Origin: Cellvibrio sp. KY-YJ-3 | GTDB taxonomy: Bacteria > Pseudomonadota > Gammaproteobacteria > Pseudomonadales > Cellvibrionaceae | Direction: 5' to 3' | NCBI RefSeq assembly: GCF_008806955.1 | Contig: NZ_CP031727.1 | Span: 3,796,001-3,860,000, forward strand | DNA length: 64,000 nucleotides | Shown: piece by piece, positions 9,465 to 20,275 of the stretch | How positions within the stretch are numbered: the stretch's first letter is position 1 | Layout: each line of letters opens with the position of its first letter | Notes under the pieces: generated by a model | Seen by the model: the letters and a program-made list of their open reading frames with translations, nothing else | What the model was told of the DNA's origin: nothing | Databases searched by the model: none | Program-made: the position numbers and the translations under genes

Positions 9465-10301
9465 CTACATATTGATCCAACCATTTAATGCCCGCAATTT
9501 GAATACCCGGTCACCATGTTTTAGTACTACACCATCGACCAAAATATCCTGCACCACAAATTGACCGGTAGCGACTATATTGCCCACACCCAAGGTCTGC
9601 CCGTTGATAACCACGCTGCTAATGCCACCGGCCAGATAATCATGACGCTGGTAGCTGATGGTCGGCATCTTCTGTTTGGTATTCCAGGGCAGCTCGTTAA
9701 AGTCCTGGACATGAGTCATGGAGTCAAAGGTGCGCGCAGGCTCACGCACAACCTCTGCAGGTGGCAACGCCGCTTGGGCCACTGAAGGACTAGCAAAAGG
9801 ATCTACTACCGATTCCGAACCCGTCGCTTCTTCAGGGGCATAGAGTTGACTTACATCAGCCTCCATTGTTGGTTCTGGCGCAGCATCTTCCGCATAGAGA
9901 TCTTTTATATCAGTCGCAGCAACTCCACTGCTATCCGGCCGGACAGCAACAGCACTCGCCAAGCTGGCGGCAGATTGAGAGGGCAACGGTTGCTGCGGTT
10001 GGACTGGAGTCACTACCGCCGGTGTTACAGGTTGACTAACCGGAGGTTGCACCTTGGCGGGCGCGGGCTGAACGGGCGAAATAGCAGTTGCTGTCGGCGA
10101 GGTATTGGTTGTTTGCCAGCGCCAGATAATGACCGCCACTAGTACAATAATTAGCGCAGCCGCAACCCACCAATACCATGCACGGGAAGACTGCTCCGGT
10201 TCCAGCGCCAATGGCCGATGTTGGGTATTCAAATCCGGTACCGGTGTTTGATTTTTACGCTCGGTATCGGCGCGATTGAGGGCATCCAAAATTAACGACA
10301 T
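9465..10301 (-). CDS. gspB: Type II secretion accessory protein GspB/ExeB
   Basis: A 278-residue bitopic inner-membrane protein. The N-terminus MSLILDALNRADTERK and a transmembrane segment near residues 43-63 are followed by a Pro/Ala/Gln-rich periplasmic linker and a C-terminal T2SSB domain (NELPWNTKQKMPTISY... to the end). GspB works with the ATPase GspA to insert the GspD secretin through the peptidoglycan. I start the gene at the ATG at 10301, 4 bp after the gspA stop, because the conserved family N-terminus begins there; an upstream in-frame ATG at 10337 would add 12 unlikely residues inside gspA. The core gsp genes are not in the window. The secreted CBM-containing enzymes nearby are plausible cargo. 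Confidence 0.88.
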   Translation of the reverse strand: MSLILDALNRADTERKNQTPVPDLNTQHRPLALEPEQSSRAWYWWVAAALIIVLVAVIIWRWQTTNTSPTATAISPVQPAPAKVQPPVSQPVTPAVVTPVQPQQPLPSQSAASLASAVAVRPDSSGVAATDIKDLYAEDAAPEPTMEADVSQLYAPEEATGSESVVDPFASPSVAQAALPPAEVVREPARTFDSMTHVQDFNELPWNTKQKMPTISYQRHDYLAGGISSVVINGQTLGVGNIVATGQFVVQDILVDGVVLKHGDRVFKLRALNGWINM

Positions 10302-10305
10302 AGAA

Positions 10306-11997
10306 CTACAGCCCTTGTGCTTCTGAGCCCTGCACATTTAAAAGCGCAGGTATTTTTTGTTCATCCAACTGGACCAGTGGTTTATCCACCCCCAGCACTT
10401 CATTGAGGCGACGCAAGGTTTGAGCGCCTATAACACCATCCGGCAGAATGTTTTGCGTGCGCTGAAAAAGCTCTACCCGTTTTTTAAGTTTTTCAGTGTA
10501 AAACTGGCGCGTCAGGGGTGCAGGTTGCTGATCAAGCTGGGCAAACTGTTCTGCCACCCAAGTGACCAAATCGTTTTTATCGCCCAGCTGCAAACTTTTT
10601 TCGAACCCTTGCGGGCGCGACCAGACATAATAAAAGTCGCCCGTCCACAGTGGCGCTATATCGCGCCAAGGGATAATCCGCTCCACCCCATTTTCGATAA
10701 TAAGCACATAGTTTTCACTCAACCCGGCCAACAACAGATAAACCCACTTTTTATCGCTGGTCGCCAAGGTCATCAAACCTGGGCGATTGATATCCTTTAA
10801 TTCATCCCAGGAAGCGAGGCGCACTTTTTCGCAACTGTAGTTCACCGCAACCGACGCAAGGCACGGGTTGGTGCTATCGCCTACTGCAAGGGAAAGATGA
10901 TCAAACAGTACCAATTGCGCCGCTACTAAATCCCTTGTCGCCATCGCAATCAGTGGTGATTGTTCGTTCACGACACTGGCTGACGCTGCACTACTTGAAC
11001 TTGCGAATAATGAAGAGGATTGCGTTGACCCATTTACCGCTCCCGCATTGGCCAAAGGTGCAGAGCCGGTTGAGAGCTCATCCGGCAACAAAAACCATAC
11101 TGCCACCATCACCGCTGCAACAACTGCAACCAATAAGGCATGCCAGGAGGTGCGGGCAGCAGCAACTTTCTCCTCCTGGTGGGTAGCCGTACCCGCGACT
11201 TCTTTGGCGGCAGAAGCAAAAATCTGTTTATCGATGTTGTGCTGATTTTGCGCATAGGCGCCAAGCAATAAACGCTCGCAGAGCACGTTGATTAAGCGTG
11301 GAATGCCACCGCTAAACTCGTGAATTTTTTTAATGATGGCATCGCTAAACGGGCGCTGATGATCGGGTAAACCAGCAACTTTCAGGCGGTGATGGATGTA
11401 TGCTTTGGTTTCAGCCGGCGTAAGTGCTTCCAGATGAAAGCGGGCGGTAATACGCTGGGATAATTGCCGCAATGCAGGGCGCGCTAATAGTTTTTTCAGC
11501 TCAGGCTGCCCCACCAGCATAATTTGCAGCAGCTTTTCAGTGGTAGTTTCAAGGTTGGTAAGCAGGCGAATCTGCTCTAGCACCGGAACTTTTAACAGCT
11601 GCGCCTCATCTATCAGCAATACGGTTTTACGACCTTTGCGATGATTATCCAGCAGGAACTCATTGAGCGCGTCAGTCAGGTTTTTAACCGTTAACTCGTC
11701 GCTGATGTAACTCACCCCCAGCTCATCACAAATTGTGCAGAGCAGCTCGGGCGCATTGGCCGTGGGGTTAAGGATAATCGCGATATCGGTATTTTCCGGC
11801 AGCTGCTCCAGCAGACAGCGAATAATCGTAGTTTTACCCGTGCCCACCTCGCCGGTGAGCATTACAAAACCACCGTTTTGGATGCCGTATAACAGGTGCG
11901 CCAACGCTTCCCGATGCTGATCGCTCATAAAGAGATAGCGCGGGTTAACGGCGATAGAAAAAGCTGGCTCTTTTAGCCCAAAAAATTCGTGATACAT
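10306..11997 (-). CDS. gspA: Type II secretion ATPase GspA/ExeA
   Basis: A 563-residue membrane-anchored AAA+ ATPase. The cytoplasmic part has Walker A GEVGTGKTT (about residues 49-57) and Walker B VLLIDEAQLL; a transmembrane helix (ALLVAVVAAVMVAVWFLL, about 287-304) leads to a periplasmic region that ends in a peptidoglycan-binding repeat (KKRVELFQ...DGVIGAQTLRRL). GspA with GspB remodels or spans peptidoglycan to allow assembly of the GspD secretin. The gene is translationally close to gspB (4-bp gap). Length matches ExeA of Aeromonas (about 550 residues). Confidence 0.92.
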   Translation of the reverse strand: MYHEFFGLKEPAFSIAVNPRYLFMSDQHREALAHLLYGIQNGGFVMLTGEVGTGKTTIIRCLLEQLPENTDIAIILNPTANAPELLCTICDELGVSYISDELTVKNLTDALNEFLLDNHRKGRKTVLLIDEAQLLKVPVLEQIRLLTNLETTTEKLLQIMLVGQPELKKLLARPALRQLSQRITARFHLEALTPAETKAYIHHRLKVAGLPDHQRPFSDAIIKKIHEFSGGIPRLINVLCERLLLGAYAQNQHNIDKQIFASAAKEVAGTATHQEEKVAAARTSWHALLVAVVAAVMVAVWFLLPDELSTGSAPLANAGAVNGSTQSSSLFASSSSAASASVVNEQSPLIAMATRDLVAAQLVLFDHLSLAVGDSTNPCLASVAVNYSCEKVRLASWDELKDINRPGLMTLATSDKKWVYLLLAGLSENYVLIIENGVERIIPWRDIAPLWTGDFYYVWSRPQGFEKSLQLGDKNDLVTWVAEQFAQLDQQPAPLTRQFYTEKLKKRVELFQRTQNILPDGVIGAQTLRRLNEVLGVDKPLVQLDEQKIPALLNVQGSEAQGL

Positions 11998-12125
11998 AGA
12001 CGCAGCGGGACACAGTTATTATGAATGGCTAGGCAGGCCGGAATCATAACAGGCCGTGTCGGATACAGGCAGCCTCTTATTAGGTTGACGCACGCAAGCA
12101 ACACCAGAATTGCCTAACACCGATC

Positions 12126-13529
12126 TCAAAAATGCACCCCCGCACCACGAGTAGCAACTACCGCTTCAATTTGATGCTGACTCCACAGGGCTTTGGCCAA
12201 AGCTTGCAGAGCATCCGGCTCGCCGTGTACTAAATAAAAGCGCGGGCTATCCACAAAACCGACGGCCCAATCCAGCAATTGCTGCTGCCCGGCATGGGCG
12301 GAAAAACCGCCCAAGGTGTGAACTTTGGCGCGCACCATAATCTCCTGGCCAAAGAGTTTTATCTTCTTCACCCCATTTACCAGAATGCGCCCCAATGTGC
12401 CTTGGGCTTGGAAGCCCACAAACACTAGATGAGTGTTTTTCTGCCAGAGGCGATGTTTGAAGTGATGGCGAATACGCCCGCCGGTACACATTCCGCTGCC
12501 CGCAATAATGATCGCCCCCGCTTTGACATGATTGAGCGCCATGGATTCCTCCACACTGGCAGTAATAGTCAGACAAGGCAGAAACTCACTCAATGTGCGG
12601 CTGCGATACTCACTCATCACGGCGCGATCTTTGGCGTGCCAGTCATGGCGCATCTGCTCATAGACCTCAGTCACCGCGCCGCCCATGGGGCTATCCAGAT
12701 AAACCCGCCAACCCTGCAACTTCCCTTGGTGATACATCACCCCTAACTGGAATAGCAGTTCCTGGGTGCGGCCGATAGCAAATGCAGGAATCAAAATATT
12801 GCCGTTATCTGCCGAAGCTGCCGCCAGCACCTCCTCAAATTCAGCGATAGTGTCATCAAATGAGCGATGGTTACGGTCGCCATAAGTGCCCTCCATCAAC
12901 ACTACGTCGGCATGACGCAGTTGCGTGGGCTCAGGCATTAAGGAGGTGTCGGGATTACCCAAATCGCCGGAAAAAACCAGTGTTTTAGTGCTTTCTCCCG
13001 CCCCCAAATGCAACTCAACAATCGCGGAACCAAGGATATGTCCTGCATCGTGAAACACCAGATTCACGTCAGCCCCGATTGCCTGAAGCACACCATAGGT
13101 GGAGGGTTCACAGAGAGCGAGGGCACGCTCCACATCCAAATCATCATATTCCGGCCGCAGCAATTCCTTGCCGGCACGTTCACGGCGCAGGTTTTCGTAA
13201 TCCAGATCGCGCAGATATAAACTCAGGGCATCTTTTAGCAAGATGGGCAATAAGCGTGCGGTGCCCTCGGTGCAGTGAATACTGCCGCGAAAGCCACCGC
13301 GCACTAATCGCGGCAAGCGGCCACTATGATCCAAATGCACATGGGACAAAATTACTGCATCAATAGCTGCCGGATCAAAGCTGAATGCCTGCTCTTCGCT
13401 GCCCTCTCCTTGCAGAATTCCACAATCAAGCAGGTAGCGTTTGCCGGCCGTTTCCAACAAATGACAGGAGCCGGTGACTTCCTGAGCCGCCCCCAAAAAA
13501 ATGAGTTGATGCGCTTTGGCGTTATTCAT
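12126..13529 (-). CDS. Beta-CASP metallo-beta-lactamase-fold hydrolase (RNA-processing type)
   Basis: A 467-residue protein of the COG1236/Ysh1-like group. The zinc motif HVHLDH (His63-His68) sits in the metallo-beta-lactamase domain, the beta-CASP insert follows (about 200-380), and the C-terminal GGFSAHAGQQQLLDW matches the RNA-specificity end with its metal-binding His. Relatives include CPSF73 and bacterial/archaeal RNA endo- and exonucleases, so a nuclease acting on RNA is the best prediction, though many bacterial members are uncharacterised. AAGGAG lies just upstream of the ATG at 13529. No operon partner is evident; upstream is a divergent GH16 gene. Confidence 0.85.
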   Translation of the reverse strand: MNNAKAHQLIFLGAAQEVTGSCHLLETAGKRYLLDCGILQGEGSEEQAFSFDPAAIDAVILSHVHLDHSGRLPRLVRGGFRGSIHCTEGTARLLPILLKDALSLYLRDLDYENLRRERAGKELLRPEYDDLDVERALALCEPSTYGVLQAIGADVNLVFHDAGHILGSAIVELHLGAGESTKTLVFSGDLGNPDTSLMPEPTQLRHADVVLMEGTYGDRNHRSFDDTIAEFEEVLAAASADNGNILIPAFAIGRTQELLFQLGVMYHQGKLQGWRVYLDSPMGGAVTEVYEQMRHDWHAKDRAVMSEYRSRTLSEFLPCLTITASVEESMALNHVKAGAIIIAGSGMCTGGRIRHHFKHRLWQKNTHLVFVGFQAQGTLGRILVNGVKKIKLFGQEIMVRAKVHTLGGFSAHAGQQQLLDWAVGFVDSPRFYLVHGEPDALQALAKALWSQHQIEAVVATRGAGVHF

Positions 13530-13738
13530 ACCGACTCCTTTATTGTTTTGACTTTTGTGTGCTCTCTATGGAGCTTAGCAGCTAAAGCGCCGCGCCGACT
13601 TGTCAGCTGGCGTTCCATTTTTCTGCACCTATCCCATGTTTAAAAGCCGCCTCAAACTGGCACACATTTCACCTTATGCTGTGCAACTATAGGTGGGTAG
13701 TTACTGCTGTCGGGACAATAAAGAGACCAGAGGAATTT

Positions 13739-14668
13739 ATGATAAAAACCCTAACCACCAAACACCTCCCAATACTGCCAGCTGGTTTGGTATTACTAGC
13801 GAGCTATCACGCACAGAGTGAGAATGCGTTAATCGCCTACCCCGGTTACACCGGCGAATATCCAGGTTACACCCTGAAAGTCGATGAGCGTTTTGATCGT
13901 CTGGATAACATGCTATGGCGAGTAGGCGACGGCGCGGTGGGTCATGAGTCGGCGTGCCGTTTTACGCCACAAGGTGCGCAAGTAGAAAAGGGCTTACTGC
14001 ATTTAATCGTCAACCAGGAAAAAGTACCCGCCAGCTGGTCAGAGGATCATCAACAGGAAAAGCGACCCTATGAGTATTCCTGCGGCGAATTGCGTACCGC
14101 ACCCACTAAAACCATCAAATACGGGCGTTTTGAAACACGTATGAAAGCCCCTGCTCGTAGCGCTGCCAGCGGTTATATCTCTTCTTTGTTCACCTATACC
14201 AATAGCGGTTCACCGCGCGAGTGGGAGGAGATTGATGTGGAGCTGGAAGGCGGCCGCCCTGACAAGTTCCAAGCCAATTTGATTTATGGTTTGGATACCC
14301 CCAATTGGGTTGCTACCCGCGAATGGGGTGCATGGGAAGATAAAATTGAAGTAGGCCCGGTTGATGACTGGCGGGTATTTGCCATCGAGTGGGCACCCAC
14401 TTTTATCAAATGGTATGTAGACGGCAAACTGGTCAAAACACTCGATCAGAGCCAGCTGGACTGCAAACCCGAATGTGCGCCCGGGCAGAAAAAGCCAACA
14501 CCGATTCCCGATAACCTGACATCACTCATGATGAACTTCTGGATCCCCAACGATGAGATTCAGGATGTATTTGGCGGCAACAAAAAGCACAACACCTACC
14601 CCATGGTGACTCAATACGACTGGATCAGAATCTACCAGTTGGATTCAGCACCACTCGCGAATTATTGA
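13739..14668 (+). CDS. Secreted glycoside hydrolase family 16
   Basis: A 309-residue secreted beta-glucanase. A signal peptide (hydrophobic LPAGLVLLASYHA, residues about 13-27) precedes one GH16 beta-jelly-roll domain. The catalytic ExDxE motif is WEEIDVELEG: Glu164 is the predicted nucleophile, Asp166 the helper and Glu168 the acid/base. Family members cleave beta-1,3/1,4- or beta-1,3-glucans, xyloglucan, agar or carrageenan; the short sequence around the motif without the extra bulge residue is common in lichenase/laminarinase-like enzymes, but the substrate is not certain. I choose the ATG at 13739 because AGAGG precedes it and the signal peptide starts there; an upstream ATG at 13676 would add 21 residues. 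No carbohydrate-binding module is attached. Confidence 0.85.
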   Translation: MIKTLTTKHLPILPAGLVLLASYHAQSENALIAYPGYTGEYPGYTLKVDERFDRLDNMLWRVGDGAVGHESACRFTPQGAQVEKGLLHLIVNQEKVPASWSEDHQQEKRPYEYSCGELRTAPTKTIKYGRFETRMKAPARSAASGYISSLFTYTNSGSPREWEEIDVELEGGRPDKFQANLIYGLDTPNWVATREWGAWEDKIEVGPVDDWRVFAIEWAPTFIKWYVDGKLVKTLDQSQLDCKPECAPGQKKPTPIPDNLTSLMMNFWIPNDEIQDVFGGNKKHNTYPMVTQYDWIRIYQLDSAPLANY

Positions 14669-14722
14669 TGGCGGTTTTTTATCTCCCGCCAAACGCATCT
14701 GCTCGACCACCCATTCCCCTCC

Positions 14723-14750
14723 AGCCGACTGCTCCAAGGTCGGCTTTTTT
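14723..14750 (+). terminator. Terminator after the GH16 gene
   Basis: AGCCGAC and GTCGGCT with a 9-base loop are followed by TTTTTT, 55 bp after the GH16 stop. The remaining 186 bp before gcvP shows no glycine-riboswitch-like structure. Confidence 0.75.
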
Positions 14751-14936
14751 ACGTATAAGTGCTGGCTTCTGGTGCAAAGCGCGGCAGGTTAGATTGCCCG
14801 CCAAGCCCCAAATTGATACCATTGCGGCCTTTTTAAGCAGGGGCCCTTTTTTTACAGGCAACTCCTGGTAAGCAGCCCCCCTCGGCCGCAACCCTCTCCC
14901 GCCTTTATTATTGATTTCCTTACACAGAGAGTTTCT

Positions 14937-17846
14937 ATGTCAGTTGATTTTCGTTCAGCTCCGCTATCCGCTTTGGCCAATCACGACGAGTTTGTACAGC
15001 GTCATATCGGCCCGGATGCCCAACAAACTGCCGCTATGCTGGCAACCCTGGGCGTCAGCTCAGTCAAGGAGCTGATCGACAAAACGGTGCCGGACAATAT
15101 CCGCCTGAAAAACGAACTCAATCTGGGCGATGCGGTCAGCGAAGCCAATGCACTGGCCCAACTCAAAGCCATCGCCAGTAAGAACAAGATCTTCAAAAAC
15201 TACATCGGCATGGGCTACCACGACACCCACGTGCCACTGGTGGTTCTGCGCAACGTATTGGAAAACCCGGGTTGGTACACGGCTTACACGCCCTACCAAC
15301 CCGAAATCGCCCAAGGCCGTTTGGAGGCATTGCTCAACTACCAGCAAATGATCATCGACCTGACCGGGATGGAAATGGCCAACGCTTCGGTATTGGATGA
15401 AGGTACCGCCGCCGCTGAAGCCATGGCGATGTGTAAGCGTCAAAACAAGAAAAGTAAATCCGACGTGTTTTTTGTGGATGCAGATACTCACCCGCAAACC
15501 ATCGCTGTGGTGAAAACCCGCGCCGAACATTTCGGTTTTGAAGTTTTTGTCGCCAAGGCCGATGAACTTATCAATGGCGACTACTTCGGCGCCCTGCTCT
15601 CTTACCCAGGCTCTAGCGGTCAGGTACGCGATTTAACCGCGCTAATTGAAACCGCCCATAACAACAATGCACTGGTAACAGTTGCATCGGACTTAATGGC
15701 GTTGATGCTACTCAAATCTCCCGGCGCTATGGGCGCCGATGTGGTGGTCGGCACCAGCCAACGCTTCGGTGTGCCTATGGGTTTTGGCGGCCCGCACGCC
15801 GGCTTCTTCGCTTTCCGCGATGCTTACAAACGCTCCGCTCCCGGCCGCATTATTGGTGTGTCAATTGACGCGCGCGGCAAACAAGCACTGCGTATGGCGA
15901 TGCAAACCCGCGAGCAACATATCCGTCGCGAAAAAGCCAACTCCAATATTTGTACCTCGCAGGTATTGCTCGCGGTGATGAGCGTGTTCTACGCGATTTA
16001 CCACGGCCCCGACGGCCTGAAACGTATCGCCAACCGCATTCACCGCTTGACCGCGATTGCTGCAGCTGCATTAAAAGCCAAAGGTTTCGGCATTACCAAC
16101 AACCAGTTCTTCGACACTATTACCGTCAATGTTGGCGACAATCAAAAAGCGATTTATCAAGCCGCATTAAACGCCGAAATTAATTTGCGTTTGGTGGGCA
16201 GCGATTCATTGGGCATCAGCCTGAATGAAACAACGTCTGCTGCTGATCTGGAGGCATTGCTTGCTGTATTTGGCGTAACCGGAATTGAACTGACGTCATT
16301 TGATGAGCAAGTGCTTGCCGGAAAAAATATCACCGCCAACAACGCGATCCCGGCCGATTTGTTGCGTAGCGATGCGGTATTGTCCCATCCGATATTCAAT
16401 ACCTATCACAGCGAAACCGAAATGCTGCGCTATTTAAAGCGCCTGGAATCAAGAGACATCGCGCTCAATAACGCGATGATTCCACTCGGCTCTTGCACCA
16501 TGAAATTAAATGCAACTGCCGAGATGATTCCCGTCACCTGGCCGGAATTTGGCAAGTTGCATCCCTTTGCGCCGGTTGACCAAGCCGAAGGCTACAAAGA
16601 ATTATTCGAAGAGTTACAAGAGATGCTCAAAGCCTGCACCGGCTACGATGCCATCAGCTTGCAACCTAACGCTGGCTCACAAGGCGAGTACGCCGGCCTT
16701 GTTGCGATCAAAAAATATTTTGAAAGCAAAGGTGAAACCCAGCGCGATATTTGTTTGATTCCCGCGTCTGCCCACGGCACCAATCCCGCATCAGCACAAA
16801 TGGTGAGTTACAAAGTAGTCGTAGTTGCCTGTGATAACAAAGGCAACGTCGATCTTGCTGACCTCGCAGAGAAAATCGCCACTTACAATAATCAAATCGC
16901 CTGCATCATGGTGACTTACCCATCCACGCACGGTGTATTTGAAGAAGGCATTACGCAATTGTGCGATATGGTTCATGCAGTAGGCGGCCAGGTCTATATC
17001 GACGGCGCCAACATGAACGCACTCGTCGGCGTTGCCGCACCCGGTAAATTCGGTGGCGATGTGTCGCATTTGAATTTGCACAAAACTTTCTGTATTCCAC
17101 ATGGCGGCGGCGGCCCGGGCATGGGGCCCATCGGCGTTGGCAAACATTTGGAGCCCTTCCTCGCGGCGCATCCCGTGCAAGCAGTTCCGGGCACCGATGT
17201 AAACAACGGCACTATTTCTGCTGCACCTTGGGGTTCCGCCAGTATCCTGCCAATCAGCTGGATGTACATCAAAATGATGGGCGCTGTGGGTATGCGCCAG
17301 GCGACTGAATTTGCGATGCTGAATGCAAACTACGTAGCGAAAAAATTGGAAGCCGCTTATCCGATTTTGTACAAAGGCACCAACGGTTTTGTTGCGCACG
17401 AATGCTTATTGGATTTGCGTCCCTTAAAAGAAGCCAGCGGCATCAGCGAAGAAGACATCGCCAAACGTTTGATGGACTTCGGTTTCCACGCGCCAACCAT
17501 GTCGTTCCCGGTTGCGGGCACATTGATGATCGAACCAACCGAATCCGAATCCAAAATCGAATTGGATAAATTCATCGAAGCGATGCTGATTATCCGCAAT
17601 GAAATCGATCAGGTCATCAACGGTGAAATTGCCGCTGAAGCCAGTGCCCTGCACAATGCACCCCATACCCAGGACGATGTACTGGAAGAAAACTGGACAC
17701 GCGCCTACTCACGTGAAGTTGCCGGCCGCCCTGCCAGCTGGTTGAAAAACCACAAGGTATGGCCAACGGTAAACCGTATCGACAACGTGTATGGGGATCG
17801 GAATTTGGTTTGCTCATGCCCGAGTATCGACAGCTATATGGAGTAA
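14937..17846 (+). CDS. gcvP: Glycine dehydrogenase (decarboxylating), P protein
   Basis: A 969-residue single-chain P protein of the glycine cleavage system. It decarboxylates glycine with pyridoxal phosphate and passes the aminomethyl group to lipoylated GcvH. The PLP lysine is in [18 protein letters not shown] near residue 717; the N-terminal FVQRHIGP and the substrate-site [15 protein letters not shown] are typical. The length matches fused alpha-beta P proteins of Proteobacteria. gcvT and gcvH are not adjacent, so in this organism gcvP stands alone. A terminator follows directly. No riboswitch was found in the leader. Confidence 0.97.
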   Translation: MSVDFRSAPLSALANHDEFVQRHIGPDAQQTAAMLATLGVSSVKELIDKTVPDNIRLKNELNLGDAVSEANALAQLKAIASKNKIFKNYIGMGYHDTHVPLVVLRNVLENPGWYTAYTPYQPEIAQGRLEALLNYQQMIIDLTGMEMANASVLDEGTAAAEAMAMCKRQNKKSKSDVFFVDADTHPQTIAVVKTRAEHFGFEVFVAKADELINGDYFGALLSYPGSSGQVRDLTALIETAHNNNALVTVASDLMALMLLKSPGAMGADVVVGTSQRFGVPMGFGGPHAGFFAFRDAYKRSAPGRIIGVSIDARGKQALRMAMQTREQHIRREKANSNICTSQVLLAVMSVFYAIYHGPDGLKRIANRIHRLTAIAAAALKAKGFGITNNQFFDTITVNVGDNQKAIYQAALNAEINLRLVGSDSLGISLNETTSAADLEALLAVFGVTGIELTSFDEQVLAGKNITANNAIPADLLRSDAVLSHPIFNTYHSETEMLRYLKRLESRDIALNNAMIPLGSCTMKLNATAEMIPVTWPEFGKLHPFAPVDQAEGYKELFEELQEMLKACTGYDAISLQPNAGSQGEYAGLVAIKKYFESKGETQRDICLIPASAHGTNPASAQMVSYKVVVVACDNKGNVDLADLAEKIATYNNQIACIMVTYPSTHGVFEEGITQLCDMVHAVGGQVYIDGANMNALVGVAAPGKFGGDVSHLNLHKTFCIPHGGGGPGMGPIGVGKHLEPFLAAHPVQAVPGTDVNNGTISAAPWGSASILPISWMYIKMMGAVGMRQATEFAMLNANYVAKKLEAAYPILYKGTNGFVAHECLLDLRPLKEASGISEEDIAKRLMDFGFHAPTMSFPVAGTLMIEPTESESKIELDKFIEAMLIIRNEIDQVINGEIAAEASALHNAPHTQDDVLEENWTRAYSREVAGRPASWLKNHKVWPTVNRIDNVYGDRNLVCSCPSIDSYME

Positions 17847-17884
17847 TAACAGCGCACGCACCATTATTTTTGACTCAAAATTGT

Positions 17885-17911
17885 AAAAGGAGCTGGTTAA
17901 GCTCCTTTTTC
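17885..17911 (+). terminator. Terminator after gcvP
   Basis: AAAAGGAGCT and AGCTCCTTTT around a 5-base loop followed by a T-run, 38 bp after the gcvP stop. Confidence 0.85.
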
Positions 17912-18000
17912 TTTGGGCATTTTTGGATAACTTCCTGTATATTACGCCGCTATTTTCCAACCCTGCATTTTCTAACCTTGCATAACATTAAGAGAGTCCT

Positions 18001-20094
18001 ATGGCTGACTTATCCCTTTACAGAAACATCGGTATCTTCGCTCACGTGGACGCCGGTAAAACCACTACCACCGAGCGTATCCTCAAGCTCACTGGCCGTA
18101 TCCACAAGCTTGGTGAAGTTCACGAAGGTGAATCCACTACTGACTTTATGGAACAGGAAGCTGAGCGCGGTATTACCATTCAGTCAGCAGCGGTAAGCTG
18201 TTTCTGGAAGGGTCACCGCTTCAACGTTATCGATACCCCCGGACACGTTGACTTCACTGTGGAAGTATATCGTTCATTGAAAGTACTCGATGGCGGTATC
18301 GGCGTATTCTGTGGCTCAGGCGGCGTAGAGCCTCAGTCTGAAACCAACTGGCGCTATGCCAACGACGCCAAAGTATCGCGTCTGATTTTTGTTAACAAAC
18401 TTGACCGTATCGGCGCTGACTTCCTGCGCGTTACCGATCAAGTGAAAAAAGTTCTGGGCGCCAAGCCTTTGATCATGACGTTGCCAATCGGCCGCGAAGA
18501 TACCTTCGTTGGTGTTGTAGATTTGTTGACTCGCAAAGCTTACGTATGGGATGAATCTGGCCAACCAGAAAACTACACCATTACCGACGTACCAGCCGAT
18601 ATGGTTGACGACGTAGAAATGTACCGCGACCAAATGGTTGAAAATGCGGTAGAAATGGACGACGACCTGTTGATGGCCTACATGGAAGGTGAACAACCTT
18701 CGGTGGAAGACATCAAACGTTGCATCCGTAAGGGTACTCGCGACCTGGCTTTCTTCCCCACTTTCTGTGGTTCAGCCTTTAAAAACAAAGGCATGCAGCT
18801 GGTACTGGATGCGGTAGTTGATTACCTGCCAGCACCACAAGAAGTTAACCCGCAGCCTTTGACTGACGAAGAAGGTAATCCAAACGGTCAATTCGCCCTC
18901 GTGGATGCGAATGAGCCGTTCCGCGCGCTGGCGTTCAAAATCATGGACGACCGTTTCGGCGCCCTGACTTTCGTGCGTATCTACTCAGGCGTACTGAACA
19001 AAGGCGATACCATCCTTAACTCTTTCACTGGCAAAAGTGAACGTGTTGGCCGGATGGTTGAAATGCAAGCGAACGAGCGTACCGATCTGACCACCGCGCA
19101 AGCCGGTGACATTATTGCGCTAGTAGGCTTGAAGAACGTACAAACCGGTCACACCCTGTGTGATCCAAAGCACCCTTGTACCCTTGAACCCATGATCTTC
19201 CCTGAGCCAGTAATCTCGATTTCTGTTACTCCGAAAGACAAAGCCGGCGTAGAGAAAATGGGTATTGCGATCGGTAAGATGGTTGCAGAAGATCCTACAT
19301 TCCGCGTTGAAACGGATCAGGATTCAGGCGAAACCATCCTGAAAGGTATGGGTGAATTGCACCTGGATATTAAAGTAGACATCCTGAAGCGTACTTACGG
19401 TGTTGAGCTGATCGTTGGCCAACCACAGGTTGCCTACCGCGAAACCATTACCCGTGAGATCGAAGACAGCTACACCCACAAGAAGCAATCAGGCGGTTCT
19501 GGTCAATACGGTAAGATCGACTACCGCATCAAGCCGGGCGAGCCAAACACCGGCTTTGTATTCAAAACCTCATGTGTTGGCGGTAGCGTTCCAAAAGAAT
19601 TCTACCCAGCGATCGAAAAAGGCTTCAAGTCAATGATGGACACCGGTCCATTAGCTGGCTTCCCGGTATTGGACGTTGAAGTTGACCTGTTCGACGGTGC
19701 GTTCCACGCCGTTGACTCCTCGGCAATTGCGTTTGAAATCGCTGCAAAAGGCGCTTTCCGTCAATCTATGCCAAAAGCAGGTCCACAACTGCTTGAGCCA
19801 ATCATGAAAGTTGACGTTTACGCTCCCGAAGATCACGTAGGTGATGTTATCGGCGACCTGAACCGTCGTCGCGGCATGATCTCTGGCCAAGAAGCCAACG
19901 TGACTGGCGTGCGTATCAAGGCTGACGTACCCCTTTCAGAAATGTTTGGTTACATCAGCACCCTGCGTACCATGACTTCAGGTCGCGGTCAGTTCTCTAT
20001 GGAATTCTCTCACTACTCCGCATGCCCTGCGAACGTAGCTGAAGCAGTAATTGCCAAAGAGAAAGAAAAGAAAGCTGCCGCTGCTAAAAACTAA
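18001..20094 (+). CDS. fusA2: Elongation factor G, EF-G2 paralogue
   Basis: A 697-residue translational GTPase. G1 [13 protein letters not shown]3 DTPGHVDF and G4 NKLD motifs are intact, with the domain II-V sequence of EF-G. It is outside the str operon (no rpsL, rpsG or tuf nearby) and shows the [17 protein letters not shown] and [10 protein letters not shown] variants characteristic of the second EF-G of Shewanella/Alteromonas-like bacteria rather than the canonical FusA. EF-G2 proteins can support translocation or ribosome recycling; which role it has here is not readable. Monocistronic, with its own terminator. Confidence 0.93.
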   Translation: MADLSLYRNIGIFAHVDAGKTTTTERILKLTGRIHKLGEVHEGESTTDFMEQEAERGITIQSAAVSCFWKGHRFNVIDTPGHVDFTVEVYRSLKVLDGGIGVFCGSGGVEPQSETNWRYANDAKVSRLIFVNKLDRIGADFLRVTDQVKKVLGAKPLIMTLPIGREDTFVGVVDLLTRKAYVWDESGQPENYTITDVPADMVDDVEMYRDQMVENAVEMDDDLLMAYMEGEQPSVEDIKRCIRKGTRDLAFFPTFCGSAFKNKGMQLVLDAVVDYLPAPQEVNPQPLTDEEGNPNGQFALVDANEPFRALAFKIMDDRFGALTFVRIYSGVLNKGDTILNSFTGKSERVGRMVEMQANERTDLTTAQAGDIIALVGLKNVQTGHTLCDPKHPCTLEPMIFPEPVISISVTPKDKAGVEKMGIAIGKMVAEDPTFRVETDQDSGETILKGMGELHLDIKVDILKRTYGVELIVGQPQVAYRETITREIEDSYTHKKQSGGSGQYGKIDYRIKPGEPNTGFVFKTSCVGGSVPKEFYPAIEKGFKSMMDTGPLAGFPVLDVEVDLFDGAFHAVDSSAIAFEIAAKGAFRQSMPKAGPQLLEPIMKVDVYAPEDHVGDVIGDLNRRRGMISGQEANVTGVRIKADVPLSEMFGYISTLRTMTSGRGQFSMEFSHYSACPANVAEAVIAKEKEKKAAAAKN

Positions 20095-20116
20095 GGTTTA
20101 AGCAAACGCAAATAAG

Positions 20117-20151
20117 AAAGCCCCGCCAGTGCAAGTTGGCGGGGCTTTTTT
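20117..20151 (+). terminator. Terminator after fusA2
   Basis: AAAGCCCCGCCA and TGGCGGGGCTTT form a 12-bp stem with an 8-base loop, followed by a T-run. Confidence 0.93.
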
Positions 20152-20275
20152 ATGCAGTGAATTATTGTTTTGAAAAATTAGATTGGTCGCCGCAAGATTC
20201 GGGTCGCACTAACCAACATGCTTATTCATACTAAGAGCGACCATCCGGCAAATCCCCTTGGCGAGCTTAATTGTG

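Noticed and set aside
14751..14936. Glycine riboswitch upstream of gcvP
   Set aside because: The conserved glycine-aptamer core sequences are not present in the 186 bp before the gene.
15060..17399. Long antisense open frames within gcvP (for example 15060-15530 and 16791-17399)
   Set aside because: They follow from codon bias on the opposite strand; no ribosome-binding sites or recognisable domains, while gcvP is intact.
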